Assembly (NCBI GenBank): GCA_944990035.1
Contig: CALYLX010000009.1
Coordinates: forward strand, 62,001 to 126,000
Length of the DNA stretch: 64,000 nucleotides
Reading direction: 5' to 3'
Source: Clitopilus passeckerianus
Lineage: Eukaryota > Basidiomycota > Agaricomycetes > Agaricales > Entolomataceae
Both the position numbers and the translations under genes were made by a program. Shown here one piece after another: positions 51,305 through 63,173 of the stretch. Every line of letters starts with the position of its first letter. The stretch's first letter is position 1. The notes beneath the pieces were generated by a model that made no database searches, was not told the DNA's origin, and saw only the letters and a program-made list of their open reading frames with translations.

Positions 51305-53785
51305 TCATGTCCCGGAGCCGTATTTCTTTAGTTCGACGCCTTCTTCAATAGCCTTGATTTCTGTGATATCCTGGAATTAGAAGATATCTCTATGTTAGAA
51401 ATATGGCGACTTACGCAGTGCAATATGCTTGGAGTGGAACCGACAAAGGGCAAGATTTCCTAAACACACCGAACGTGAGTCGTTGGAGCTGTGACTGTTA
51501 CCAAAGCCGTACCCAGCATAGACCACAAGTTCTTTACCCCACTATCTCCCCACACGCCATTGATTTCCCCTTCTTCTGTGAGGCCCCACAAAGGCTTATG
51601 CTTTGCTGCGATCTCTTCACCACAAATTCTTTGCACGTGCCCTTTAGAGTCACCGAGCCTGCAATGGTGCGTTAGCAGGGATTGTGGAAATCCAAAGTAA
51701 TTGCAGGATAGTTACCCTGTAGCGAAGACGATCAAGTCAGCAGGAAGCTCGGTGCCGTCCTCAAACCTAATGCCAGTTTCGGTTAATCGGTCAATTGCGC
51801 CGTTCTTCAGTTTGATCTTGCCATCGGCAATGAGCTGACTAGCGCCAGTATCTGGAACCCCTAAGTTAGTATTATGAATTCGTGAGGTGATACATCCTTG
51901 CTGACCTAGGTAATAGCCGCCTGCTTTCGACCAAGCGAGGAGACCAAACCCTGTACCGTGGATGCCCTGATTAAGTTTGAAGCCTGCCTTGGTAAGACCA
52001 GTAAGGATATCCCTGAACACATATTAGCGTATCAATCAAGGAGAGAATCACGTTAGCACTAACCTATCGAGCTCGGCAATAGCCTGTTGAGCACGGCGGC
52101 TCATCTCAACCCCCGAGAACAAAGGAAAAGAGGCGTTCAAGCGGTCAGCAATATCCGTCGGTGGGCCGTCCTCAGAGTACAAACCTGAACGGTCATATAT
52201 GAGTGCCTCTTCAAAAGATAGGAAGCAAGCTTTCTTACCGCCCATGAGCACTTTCCAGCCGTTCTTGGTGGACATGATGTAGGTAGAACTACGTTGGACC
52301 ATGGTGACATCTGTGAGCGATCAGCGAAAAAGCTTTCTTTGAGGGAAAAACCAAGAATACCTATACCATGCTCATAGAAATCCTGAGCAATATCGTGTGC
52401 TGAGGAGGATGTTGTCAATGATCACTGTTTTTCCCGGAAAACAAGGAATCACGAACCTGATGTGCAAGCGCCAACAACGGCAACCTTTTTGCCCTCGTAG
52501 TCCAGTGCCTTGTCATGTTGAAGAGAATGGATAGCTTTGCCTTTGAAAACATCCTATCATGGAGTTTGGGTGAGCCATGGCTCGGATCTGGCGCATACAG
52601 ACTCACCAATCCCGGAACATCCGGTACCTTCCCCTTTGTGATACCCAAACCAGTGGCAAAAACGACATGATGAACACCAGACAAGACCCTCTCGGAGCCG
52701 TCAGGGCGCTTGACGGTGACAACCCAGTGACCGGTGGCGTCGTCTTGCTTAGCATTGAGGACATCTGAACCAGTCCACACGTTCAACTCGAGAGCTTCTG
52801 CATAGTGTTCTAGCCAGTTAGCAAGCTAACAAGCAGTGTTATAATACGCAAAAACGACAGTAGAAGAAATTTAAGTAGTACCTTCTTTGCAGGCGCGTAG
52901 ACTGGCCATGTCGAAGGGAAACTGGAATGCTGCACGTTAGCCTTCAACCACCTAAAGTGACCGCTAACTTACGGGAGATATGGCATATGGTCATACCCTA
53001 GAGGATAAATCTCCATTAGCCTTTCCGCCGTCAGTAAACTTCATCCAACACTCACAAACGGGGTCATGAAGGCAAAGAGCCTCGTACCGGAATCGCCAGT
53101 TATCCCCAATCCTTTTGTTTTTCTCGACCACCAGGGTCGGGATATCCAATGCTTTCAACCGTGCAGCAACATCCAAGCCACTCTGACCGCCACCGACGAT
53201 GACCACCGTCGGTGTCTTTCCCTCGAACTCCACCTCTTTGGCCCGCTCCTGTGCCCATTTACCATGGGTTGAATCGTAGTTGCGTAGTGGGCCAATCTTT
53301 TCCGGGTATTCTTTCAAATTTTCGAGATGGGTGAAGATGGTATGGGCTTTCCAGTCACCGCTGGAAGTCGGGACAAGGCGCGCAATGCCGGACGCGACAC
53401 CGCTATCTGTTTCAAAATCGAAGAAGAACGAGATCCAGGCGACATCGGGGAAGGGCCTTTGCAAGCCGAAGTACGCGTCGTCGCGAAGTTTGAACGATCT
53501 AGCATGGATGCCGTCCGATTGTATACGATCCGCGAAGAACTTGGTGATCTTGGGGAGGCCAATGAAAGTACGAAACTCCCACGTTAGGGCAAGGATGTCT
53601 CTCCAGAACGACTCTTCGACGAACAGCGATGCCAAACGTTGGGCATCGCTTGCTTCGGCCGACGCAGAAAATGCCTCGAACCAGGCGTTTGCGACTTTCT
53701 TTGCGTCAAGGTCGTCGGGGACGGTGGCCGCGAGTCGATCAAGCGTCGGCAATGGGGTGTTGGGTATAACAGTCGTGTTGCTCAT
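51305..53785 (-). CDS. Flavin-containing monooxygenase with N-terminal SnoaL/NTF2-like domain, copy 2
   Basis: Paralogue of the neighbouring gene with the same exon plan. The start is the ATG at 53783-53785 (MSNTTVIPNTPLPTLDRL). It has the N-terminal NTF2-like region (FEAFSASAEASDAQRLASLFVEESFWRD), FAD motif VVIVGGGQSGLDVAARL, IGDNWRFRYEALCLHDPV, the NADPH site VAVVGACTS (about 52460-52480), fingerprint FKGKAIHSLQH, and VFATG near 51712-51725. The intron after HDPV uses a normal GT donor here and restores WYDHMPYLP. The NADPH-site reading shows Cys where GxGxxS/G normally has its second Gly, worth checking against reads. It ends ELKKYGSGT. Role as for copy 1. Confidence 0.85.
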
Positions 53786-54104
53786 TGCGTTTGGCTATCG
53801 ATGAGAGGACAATACGGTCCTGCTGCACCAAGGCCATATCCTGCTTTCTAATCCGTGGAGATACGGGCGCTATTGCCGTCTGTTCGTCTCCGATGTCAAA
53901 TGGAAGCTCACTCTCACGATGGAAAGAAGGTCACGGGTGCTAACCCAGCATAGATCCCGTCTATTCTGTGGGCACGAGGTCAAGAATTGGTGTAGGTAAT
54001 ACATAATTAAGGAGATATGGTACAAGAATGGTGCTGCGATTACTGCTCCGAGGCGATCATCAGGTAGATAAAGGATGGGCCTCCCGGAAATATCCTGAGG
54101 TAAA
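53786..54104. other. Intergenic
   Basis: Promoter side of FMO copy 2 and 3' side of the membrane protein gene. Nothing recognisable. Confidence 0.35.
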
Positions 54105-55544
54105 TTATGGTAAATGATCGGTATGAATTGTCCAATCGTCAATATTGAGGAATTTCGTCCTAATTTGCCGAGCAAAAGCCTCTCGAATTACGCGGGAGTT
54201 GCGGCGAGACAGTTCAGAGTCCGTAGGTGGTCGTACCTGTGCACGTAGTTCGAGGACACTAGAAGATCTAGTCAGCATCTTTACCTAATTCAAACAATGG
54301 AATTGCTTACACCCGACATGCCTATACTCAACGCGTTAGTGACGGTCAGGAGGCCGAATCTTCGGAAAACACCTACTATGATATTGGCCGCCCCTTGGAT
54401 CAAAGGGATCCCGACGCCACTTCTGAATTGATCTGGTCTGGAATGGGGGTGAGAAAGGGTATCATCGAGACGATGGATGTTGCTTTGACTGACTGGTAGA
54501 ATAATAGGCCAGAAAGTAGATTGATGAACAGGAGGATCCCAAATGATAATAGCCCTAGTTAATAGGTTAGAGAAATGTAAATCACAAATTGTCGGATTAC
54601 CTTGGTGAACGAAATACCGTCCTAGCTGTAACTCCAGATGTCGTTTCTGCCAAGTTTCTCCGAGGACAACTGCCAATGATAGGAAATCCATAGTTACGGC
54701 TGCAATCTGCGCCGTATTCAGCAACATTTCATTCAAAAAATTGGCGAGGTTATACCATAACATACTGTGAAAGCTTCCGTCAGTATCGAGACGAAGGGCT
54801 GCCGGAAAAGATACGCACTCCAAGTCGTGAAAATCCGGAGCCATAATCCGGAAAGCAGCCTGTACCATGTGCCACAACGTAGAGAATCTTGGGCATGGGA
54901 GGGGCAGGTGCGAAGAAGCACCAAAAATTGACGGCAACCAAGCCAGCGAAACAGGTACACAAGATGCAAAGAATCCTCTTGTCCCGTCCGGAGAATGCGT
55001 AAGCCCGCATGAGCATAACTCCTAGGTAGAAAGTCGGGTTAGCTAAGATCAAATCGGACCCACCGAAGCTTTACCTTGAGGAAAGATTTGCTGGAATTGG
55101 GAGGCAGAATGATTAGTTTAAATATCAGATAGCTATAGGTAAAGCACCTACAAAAGGCGTGCACAAGGCGATAAAGGGATGAAGGACCTTTCTGCACGTC
55201 TCCCAGTCATGATCGCCAAGATACGCCCAAGTGAGTAATATCCATACTGTGAGCGGGTAATATCGGCATAGCATGTATGCCACTTTGACAGAGTTCCATC
55301 GTGCACGACATATCTGGACCCTGACGTGAATTCACGTTGTATTCCGAGTTCCGTGTGTGTTCGTACCAGTTCGTGCTCATCTTTAAATCTGCCAAGCGGA
55401 ATAAGTTAGCGTGTCATCCATGAAGCTTTTGATTACGCACCCGTGTACCCATTCGTATACCAACAAACAGAACACTGCGACAAATGAGTACCGAACCTCT
55501 TGTATATCTCGTAGGCCAGCTGTGAGCTCCTCCATGGGCGTCAT
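54105..55544 (-). CDS. Multi-pass membrane protein, DUF6533-type
   Basis: The ATG at 55542-55544 gives MTPMEELTAGLRDIQEVRY followed by a hydrophobic segment. After short introns come FKDEHEL and RARWNSVKVAYMLCRYYPL, the DUF6533 signature, then WILLTWAYLGDHDWETCRKV. Further membrane segments follow (VMLMRAYAFSGRDKRILCIL; GLVAVNFWCFF) and about two more in the 54290-54937 stretch. Splicing at GTAAGC near 54311 leads to a cytosolic tail (LELRAQVRP, RRNSRVIREAFARQIRTK) ending at 54105. The family is abundant in Agaricomycetes with no established function. About seven exons; the boundaries are by eye and some may be wrong. Confidence 0.75.
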
Positions 55545-57166
55545 AGGGAACGCATGGGGCATGGTTGCAGATAGCCACTATTACTGTGGCTTCCCGTGTG
55601 TGGTACCGGGGAGGGGACGATACCGACACTTGTCCAGGTTGAGGACGTTGGGAAAGAGTAGAAGACGGTCAAGCAAGATGATCATTCGTCTCCGAGTGGC
55701 CCTAAAGCCCCTTGTAATTCGACCCTTGTGCTCCTCATCGACGTTCTCATGTCAAGGGTAATTTTCCGCATAAAGGCAAATGTATGTGGCAGTGATATTC
55801 ATGGGTTCGAGGATCTCAGCACGTGGACGCCACACCGTTTCCTCCTTAACTTCAACTGCGAGCTATTGTTCTCACTGTCTGTATACATAGCTATCTCAAT
55901 GACCATCTGAGAGGCTTGTTAGATTGTCTAGGCTCTATGGCTATGGACTTGTGCACGGCGCCTGTTTCTTGCCATGGAATGCCGAGGTGGTTCTTTTGCC
56001 CTCCATTCGTCCGCGACCCTGTCCTTCTGGATGAGCCACGTTCCTGTGCAGCAGTCGGATACTTTTGACTTTTGGGGACCCACTATAACTCGACAGAGAT
56101 TGTAGCCCTCAGTGTATGCCGTCGGACGACAGATGTCCGCTCTCTGTCAAACTGGGGTGCTACCAATGCTACTGGGGCCATACCCTTGGTGTCACTGCGT
56201 TTTCTACAAACATCTGTATGTAGTTCCACGGTATGTCGCAATTGTTATGAGCTAATCTAAGGGTTTATGGGAGATGGTTGTCGGAGGCGCAGTACAATTT
56301 AGGCGCGGCTCCCGCCGGCATCTCATGAAAATCGTATTCAAACTGAATATTCGAAGATCATCCGTATGACAGCATCACATTGACAGCGCTGAGAAATCCC
56401 GATTGCATGGCGGTCTGCTCACTATGGATCATCTGGTAAAGCCCCTTATTTCTACGAATGCAAAGTTATTTGCTCTCTCTTCGGCTATTCCCTCCGTTGT
56501 GCGGCGAAATATAAAAATCAAAGACATGAAAGTACCAAGGAAACAGCCGCCATTGCGGTAAAACGGCCCAAGTTTCAGGTGTGGCGCGTCCGAAATGACA
56601 TCGTCCACTATTTGCGACATTGCGTGGCGAAGGTGGTTTCCCCGAGCCGGGGGTTTTCTCCACTGAAATAGTGCACCGTGGGCTCTCGATCTACCTCAAC
56701 TGAAATGCCGCCCCTCAACAAAACGCCACCAACTTTTATTTACTGCCAGCTGAGACCGTTCCTGTCAGAAAATTGCTTCCGTCAGACCCTAGTCGTTCCT
56801 TGGGTGTTCTGTTTTATAGCTTCAGACTAGTTCTTCATCGTATCATGCGAAGTTCCCTTTTCCCAGCCAATGTTAATCTCACGACGGTTCTTCCCATGGG
56901 CATGGTGTAAAGACAATTTCGCCTATTCGGCGTGCGTAAATCAGTCAAAGTTGATGAATTGTAATCGAATGGAAGCTAAAATGGCGGGTTCTCAGAGCCA
57001 CAGCGGGCATAGTTTTAACACACTGGGAACATATCCGTAGGGTCGCAGAGGCCAGATCTCAGAATGTTAGGCCACAGACCTCAACAAGCGAGCAATGCCG
57101 TGGATGCGGCTTGATGTCCCTAAGGGTTTTCTCCACTTTTGATGGCAAAATGGGTCTGGATAGACC
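55545..57166. other. Gene-poor region
   Basis: About 1.6 kb with only short ORFs on both strands and no domain, repeat or RNA gene that I can support. Confidence 0.4.
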
Positions 57167-57174
57167 CCTCCCGA

Positions 57175-58134
57175 TAGTGTTGCCGCGAGGTGGAGGTAAC
57201 TCGAAGTCGAGCTGAACTCTAACTCGAACCATTTCCTTTCTGGTCACCTCGAGTTGATGGGATTTGAGCTCGTTACCATAAATAGGAATCTCGTTCGCTT
57301 GCCTTCACTTTTGATGGATCTTTCCCAATCCGTCCGACCCCTACTTTACCAACTTCAGCGTACTCGTACTAAATCACATATCTTAGCCTCGATGTGCTCC
57401 AAATCTCGCCTAAAGGGCGGCCCAGTGACTCAGATGTAAGCGCTAAGTGGGATTGAAATGCTCAGAGTGTCTTCCTTGATGTTCTGTGTACTGGTCTACG
57501 CTTGTGATAAACGGAAGTACTTTGTCCATGTTAAAGTAAATATCAGATACTGTCGTCAACAAGACGCTATCAAGGAGCCGGTAGAGTAAGCTTACAGCGC
57601 GAGTTTCTGTTCTGCGTAATCGAAAATTGAGTTCACGCCCAATTCACGCGTTAACAAACCTTGACCTAGATGTCGCCGAGATATCAGTCATTTTTCCAGC
57701 GACAAAATCCTCTACCATAACCTCTTACACTTGCGGCCCCTTCCGTGACTATCTCAAGTTGCCTCATTGAAATGCTTTGCTGGTAGATGATCAGTAAGGA
57801 TCTAAGATACCTTTGCTATGACTCGGGGCGTGGCCCGAGTGAAACGGCCTCCAACAGTATCAAGTGGGCAGACATTTTAATCAGGCTCCTTATACAAATA
57901 TTGAACGGTAACCCGCACCACACTTGCAACGCTCAGAACATGAGCCTACGTTCAAACTTTCAAAGCACCAAGGCCACTGATGGCAGCTTATCAATATTTC
58001 CATACTTGGCTGATGGGCTCGTTCGCACCTCGAGGTAGCTCGGACTCATTCGAGGTAAGAGGTACCTCGAGGTAATCGGACTTTGAACCAGTGTCAACTC
58101 GAGCTAGCTCGTAACTCACCTCGCGGCAACACTA
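57175..58134. mobile_element. Non-autonomous hAT-like element, 960 bp
   Basis: The ends are inverted repeats (TAGTGTTGCCGCGAGGT and its complement). They are flanked by 8-bp duplications CCTCCCGA (57167-57174) and CCTCCCGC (58135-58142), differing at one base. Subterminal CTCGAG/GAGGTA motifs recur near both ends. There is no transposase ORF. An 8-bp duplication plus a TAGTGTTG-type terminus indicates the hAT superfamily. Confidence 0.8.
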
Positions 58135-58142
58135 CCTCCCGC

Positions 58143-59651
58143 CCGACCCCTCTTTCAGACTAGAATCTGTCCAAAGACAGACTTTAGACCCTTATCCCTT
58201 CCTTATCCAGCTAGTTTGCGATCAGTCCCTGAGGTTCTTGCATTTTATTTGATGGAATTAGGGCAAATGTTGGAGTTTTCGAGCATTTCCTTTCCCACGT
58301 CTTCTCTTCTCTTCGGTCAACTTCTACTTGGCCATGGATTGGACGTTGCTCGATATTTCTTCTGACCTTTCAGTCTCCGCCATCACTCGCTTATGGTCTG
58401 TATTCTGCATCTATCCTCGGCGATCCTACGGATAAGTACCCACTCCATGGAATGAATTCAAAGGAAAACTGAATTGACTTGATGTCGCCAATGGTGGTTT
58501 AGCACACGAACACGCCAGTGACAGCAGCAAATAGCCGACCACTACCGGCACCGCCGAGGGTTCACCAGGTAGGGCCGACAACTTCGAATTGCGGAATAGA
58601 ACGGCAGGTTGGGCTACAAAGCAGTAACTATGGGTGGATAAGAGGGTGGGCGCGAAAAAATTGACTGGAGAAGAGGACGAAAGAAAGTAACTAAGTGCCA
58701 ATAATAAGCCTGAAAACCCGAACAACAACATACCTGGAGAAGAGGACGAAAGAAAGGGTGACCACCCCAATGTCCTCTCCTCCAACTAAATACGAGTACA
58801 TGTCATAGAGTAAGTACAGTGTCATGAAATATGTAACTACATTCTAGTTCGTCAGATATTACAAGAATTTCCTCGGCTACCTGCCATGAGGACTGCACGA
58901 GGAAAAGCGCGATGCAGTAGAGCCCGGCGGCTCCCGAAACAATAGCTGCTGGTGCTTCCTTCCATTGGTCTTGTGTAAACTTCGTTCAAACCCAAGTAAT
59001 CAGACCTCTCTGTATCTCATCTCGATCGCTCATGAGGGTTTCCCACCCCCGCACGGGCCGACGGTCCTGTGGTCGGAGTGGTATTATAGGTGATGGGATG
59101 GTGTCGGAAAAGTGCAGCAAAGAATTCGATGTTATACAGTTAGAGAACGCCTGGAGGTCTGAAGGATCCAGACGAGGGCAAAAAATGAGAATTTTATTCA
59201 GGAACTGTTTGCAGAAAGGTATAGAGAAAATGCAGAGAGTAGAAAGTTTGGTATACGGGAAATGAGATATGTATCGACACATATCTGCCAATCCAGCGAT
59301 TGTAAGTGCAAATTTTTAACACATCGATAACCAATAATGAGGGGGCAAGGGAACAGGTGGCACTACCATGATGGGGCGCGAAAGACCAGGGATGGCCAGC
59401 CAATCCTCACAAGAAGGAGGGCTAGCCACCTCCTTGTGCTTTCATAGTGTGAACGTAGGGGTAGTTGTAGGTTGTAAGGGAGATAAGAGGTCCGACACAA
59501 CCGTTTCGATGCAATATACAAATGGAACGTCCAGCCATCCAATGCCACCTTGGTAAGGTACGAGAAGACGCTGTCTTCAACAGTGCTTTGTCAACGGCGT
59601 GATGAACGCGACCGGGCGACATCCCACGTCTTAGGTGGAACCATGCTTGGC
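58143..59651. other. Gene-poor region with a short direct repeat
   Basis: A 23-bp perfect direct repeat starts CTGGAGAAGAGG at 58665-58687 and 58734-58756. No convincing gene; the right end is probably the 3' UTR of the gene at 59652. Confidence 0.45.
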
Positions 59652-61933
59652 TTAGATACCGCCGTATGCGTCGTCATCGTCGTACACGGTATTCGGCCTG
59701 TTCTTCTTCTCTTCAGCCGTCGGGGTAGCCTTCTCAACGGCCATGACCTCTTCGTGAGGCTTGATCTCGTGGCTCAACTGGCTACCACTTGAAGTCGCAA
59801 CGGCGGGTGCCTTCTCCTGATCAGCAGCGAACCCTCGGGTCGACTTCCCCACCTCAGGGGTGATCACGCCAAACGAGCTCGCAAGCGGGCTGGGCGTAGC
59901 AGGGAACTTGAAACTGCTCAAGCTAGGGTGGACAAGAACCTCCTGTCCCATTCCAGGGGCAGCTTGCGTAGCAGCTGACATTCCGGAGGGATATCCGCCT
60001 TGGCCGGCGTAAGCACCGAAGATGCTGGAGGGGTAACCTGTGTTGACGGGGGTGCCGAGGGTGCTGTTGGAACCGTTAACTGTGAGGACAGCACCGTGGC
60101 CTTCAGAGCTGTGGCCTATATCGGAGTGACCCAAGTCAGAACCGCGAACGGACATGGGGAAGTCATAGGAAACGATGCGTTGAGGGGTGTTGACACCGGA
60201 TGTGGAGGATGAACCAATGAAGATCTCTGGGAGGGTTGGCGGCGTAGAGTCTACAGGAGATTTGGAAGAAGCTGCAGACGACATGAAAGCGGGAGATGGG
60301 AGAGCAGGGGATGGCGGGGCCGGGAAGTCGTTCGTGATGTCCGTAGTATCTGTGGAAGGGCGTGGAGCTTCGGAGGTGGCTGAGGCTGAAGAAATGGCAC
60401 TTCCCCGGGGACCGCCAGCACCAGGGGCTAAGCTAGCGGGGATATTCTGGGTGGGAGCGGTAGGAGGCGTACTTGAACGGGGAGATCCAACAACAGGGTC
60501 AGCGAAAGGGCTTGGACCATCATTGTAGGTTTCCACTGGAGGTGCTGGGAGCTCTTGCTCGTTCTTCGCGGCCAAAGCAGCCACAGCCGGGGTGGTCAAA
60601 CCATTGGGCACGGGGGTCCCAAGCCTCTCACTGATCTCCGCATATTGAGCTTGCTGGAATGGCGTTACGCTGTTCCTGTCAAGGTCAACATACCCTCCGT
60701 CGTCAAGATGGCCATTGGCTTGATGGGGATTTGGCGCATTGTATTGTGGATTGGACAAATGTGTGGCACTGGAGTTCTGCCTGGTCAATATGCCAACACC
60801 TGCAATGGCACCTCCGAAACCAGCGACTCCAGCTATGCCTGCACCAGCACCGGGAACCAGGGTGGATGGGGTACCAGGGGCAGAACCATTGTAACTAGCA
60901 TGCGACGGAGCTGGGGAGAAGGGGTTCTGACCGTAAGGTGTACCGCCGTTGGGGTTGTAGGCGTCATTGGGATACATAGGGTGAGCCGAGTTCGCAGTCT
61001 CTGGAGGAGAATATTGACCGTAGGGGGAACTGTAGGGATGAGGAGCACCCATGGCGCCATAGTGGTCGTTATCCCAGTTGGTGTTGATGTTGGCCAAGTC
61101 CCTGGCTTGGGCAGGTCCAGGACGTCCGTAGAGCGTGCCAAAGGTGGGTGCGGGGGATGCAGCACCGATATTGCGTTGCTGTGCCATCTCAGGATACCCA
61201 CCATTAGGATCGCCACCAGAATGAGGCCCCTCGTTACCGAGCATGAGGGCAGACCGACGGAAGTCGTGCGCATCGAAAGGTGTGATTTCTGGCCTGTTGC
61301 GGCGCTTCATGATAAAGCGGATTCCGAAGCCAAGAACAGCGAGGCCGAGAAGAGCACCTGCAATGCCACCGACAACACCACCAACATTTGTTCCACTTCC
61401 TTCGCTGGTTGCAGTTGCGCTTGCTGCGGATGAAGATACTGAAGCGCCAGTTGGGACAGACACCGTGTATGATGGGAGAGACAACGATGGTAATGGAGCC
61501 GTTGTGAGCGTTGAAGTGTTAACGGGATCTGGTCCAACAGATGTGTCTGGTCCAACAGCGTTCGTGACGGCAGTATTTGGATCGTTTGTTATAACAGTGT
61601 TTGTGTCAGGTGCAGCAGTGGTAGCTGGTGTATCCGTGGGCAAGTTAGTCGGGGTGTTGGGCGGGGGAGTGGGCGTAGGCGTAGGTGTCGGATCTGGCGT
61701 CGTGTCCGGTGAATCCAATGTAGGAAAGTCTTAAAAACCCAGCATTGTTAACCATGATGATAGCCTGGCAGAACATTGAAAAGCTCACCCGAAGGAGTAC
61801 TGGTCATAGTCAAAGTCTCCGTGTAGATCGCAGTTGGGCTGTACCTCGCAATCAACTGCTTCAACTTTTCCTCTTCGTCATTGGCGATACGGTTGTGCTT
61901 GTTACGGCGAAAGAATTGGTCGTGGTTGCCCAT
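59652..61933 (-). CDS. Single-pass membrane protein with Thr/Ser/Pro-rich ectodomain
   Basis: Exon 1 from the ATG at 61931-61933 (MGNHDQFFRRNKHN ... LTMTSTPS). An intron (about 61734-61787) leads to DFPTLDSPDTTPDPTPTPTP. About 120 residues of Thr/Ser/Pro-rich, mucin-like sequence precede one membrane segment (VGGVVGGIAGALLGLAVLGFGIRF) with a basic stop (MKRRNR). A long Pro/Gly/Ser/Tyr-rich cytosolic tail of about 540 residues ends YDDDDAYGGI. The layout resembles fungal Mid2/Wsc-like wall sensors or MSB2-type mucins, but no signal peptide and no Cys-rich WSC domain are seen. Membrane insertion would rely on the internal segment. Function is inferred only. Confidence 0.8.
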
Positions 61934-63173
61934 GTTGCTAATTTATGAATAATTTATGCAGATTTGTTGGCTTGTGGTGGTTGTAATGACTGGTCGATAT
62001 CGAAAGGAATGTGGTGCTGAAAAAGTCCCTTAGGACGTGTAGGCAAGTTGTACCCTTCCTCCTTCTTCGCGCACGGGGGCGGCTGCAACGTTACTCTTCT
62101 TCGTGCAGGACGTGTCGTGGGATGAAGAAAAGGAAAGGAAAAGAGGGGACTTAGAACAAACAACTGGTTGCCATCAGGAGGCACCCTCAAATTTGCGAGA
62201 ACCATATGGAAACCCGGTCACGGTTATTCTAGGAACATTGGCGCTGGTGGAAACGGTGGGAATCTCGAGAGTTTTGAATGTCCTTAGTGCGTATCTGGCA
62301 ATAAAAGTACACATTCAGCATAGGATCCCCAGTTAATACACGAATCCCGGAGACCAAAATGCGTAGAGGATGTCGAGGACTGAGAGGCCCAGGCATACGA
62401 CAAAGTGATTTACCGGCCGGGTAATCCGGGATCTTTGATGGCGGGGCCCGTAAACTCTCACCAACACCATACCTACGTCACGTGCCTCTCATGGCGCTTT
62501 TGGACGACGATGAGTCCTTCAACTTCAAGTGAAGCTGAGCTACTGTATTCTAACGACTATTCACCAGGGTATCATGCTGAAAGGGACGCAAACAAATTTT
62601 GCGATCGATCAGTAATATGTACTGGCCAAATTCATGTCACTCTTCATTCGAGGCCGACAATATGTTCAAAAGAAATTGAATTCCAAGACAACACTGATGA
62701 ACAGATATATTCCAGATCTCCTCCGCTTGCTCGTTGCCTGTTACCTTTTTTTATAGTAATCTGGGCTGGAGTGGGAGGCTAGTCATCAGGGTCAACTGTC
62801 GGAGGCGTCGAACTGGAAGGTTCAGCATCACTTGATGAATACAAATCTGTGCATTTTTGACAGGGACAGAGTGTGCGATGGTTTTGAAATTGAAGCACGA
62901 AATGCCATGTTGTCGACATCCTAAACAAGAAAATTACTTACTTTGCTTTATGCCGCTGAATATACCAGCATCAAACCGAAACGTTTTACCAGAGCTTCAC
63001 TTTATTCAACGGCAAACTTGACTAGTACCAAATGGTGATCTGTCAAACGACACGGGACCTAGGGACCCTGCATTGTGTACATACAATTCACAATTTAAGG
63101 ACTCCAAGTGGTCCTGGCCGTCGCCGAGCTCCCTCTTAGCCTCTTAGCCCAAACGTTCACAGCCGTCTCCGTC
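61934..63173. other. Intergenic between divergent genes
   Basis: Promoters of the mucin-like gene and the P450. I find no gene. A 125-codon ORF at 62405-62782 has no recognisable feature. Confidence 0.4.

Noticed and set aside
58665..58756. 23-bp direct repeat as a target-site duplication or tandem array
   Set aside because: Too long for a target duplication, only two units, and the 46 bp between shows no element structure.
58426..58785. 119-codon minus-strand ORF with hydrophobic stretches
   Set aside because: Low-complexity Ser/Leu composition overlapping the direct repeat; no supporting context.
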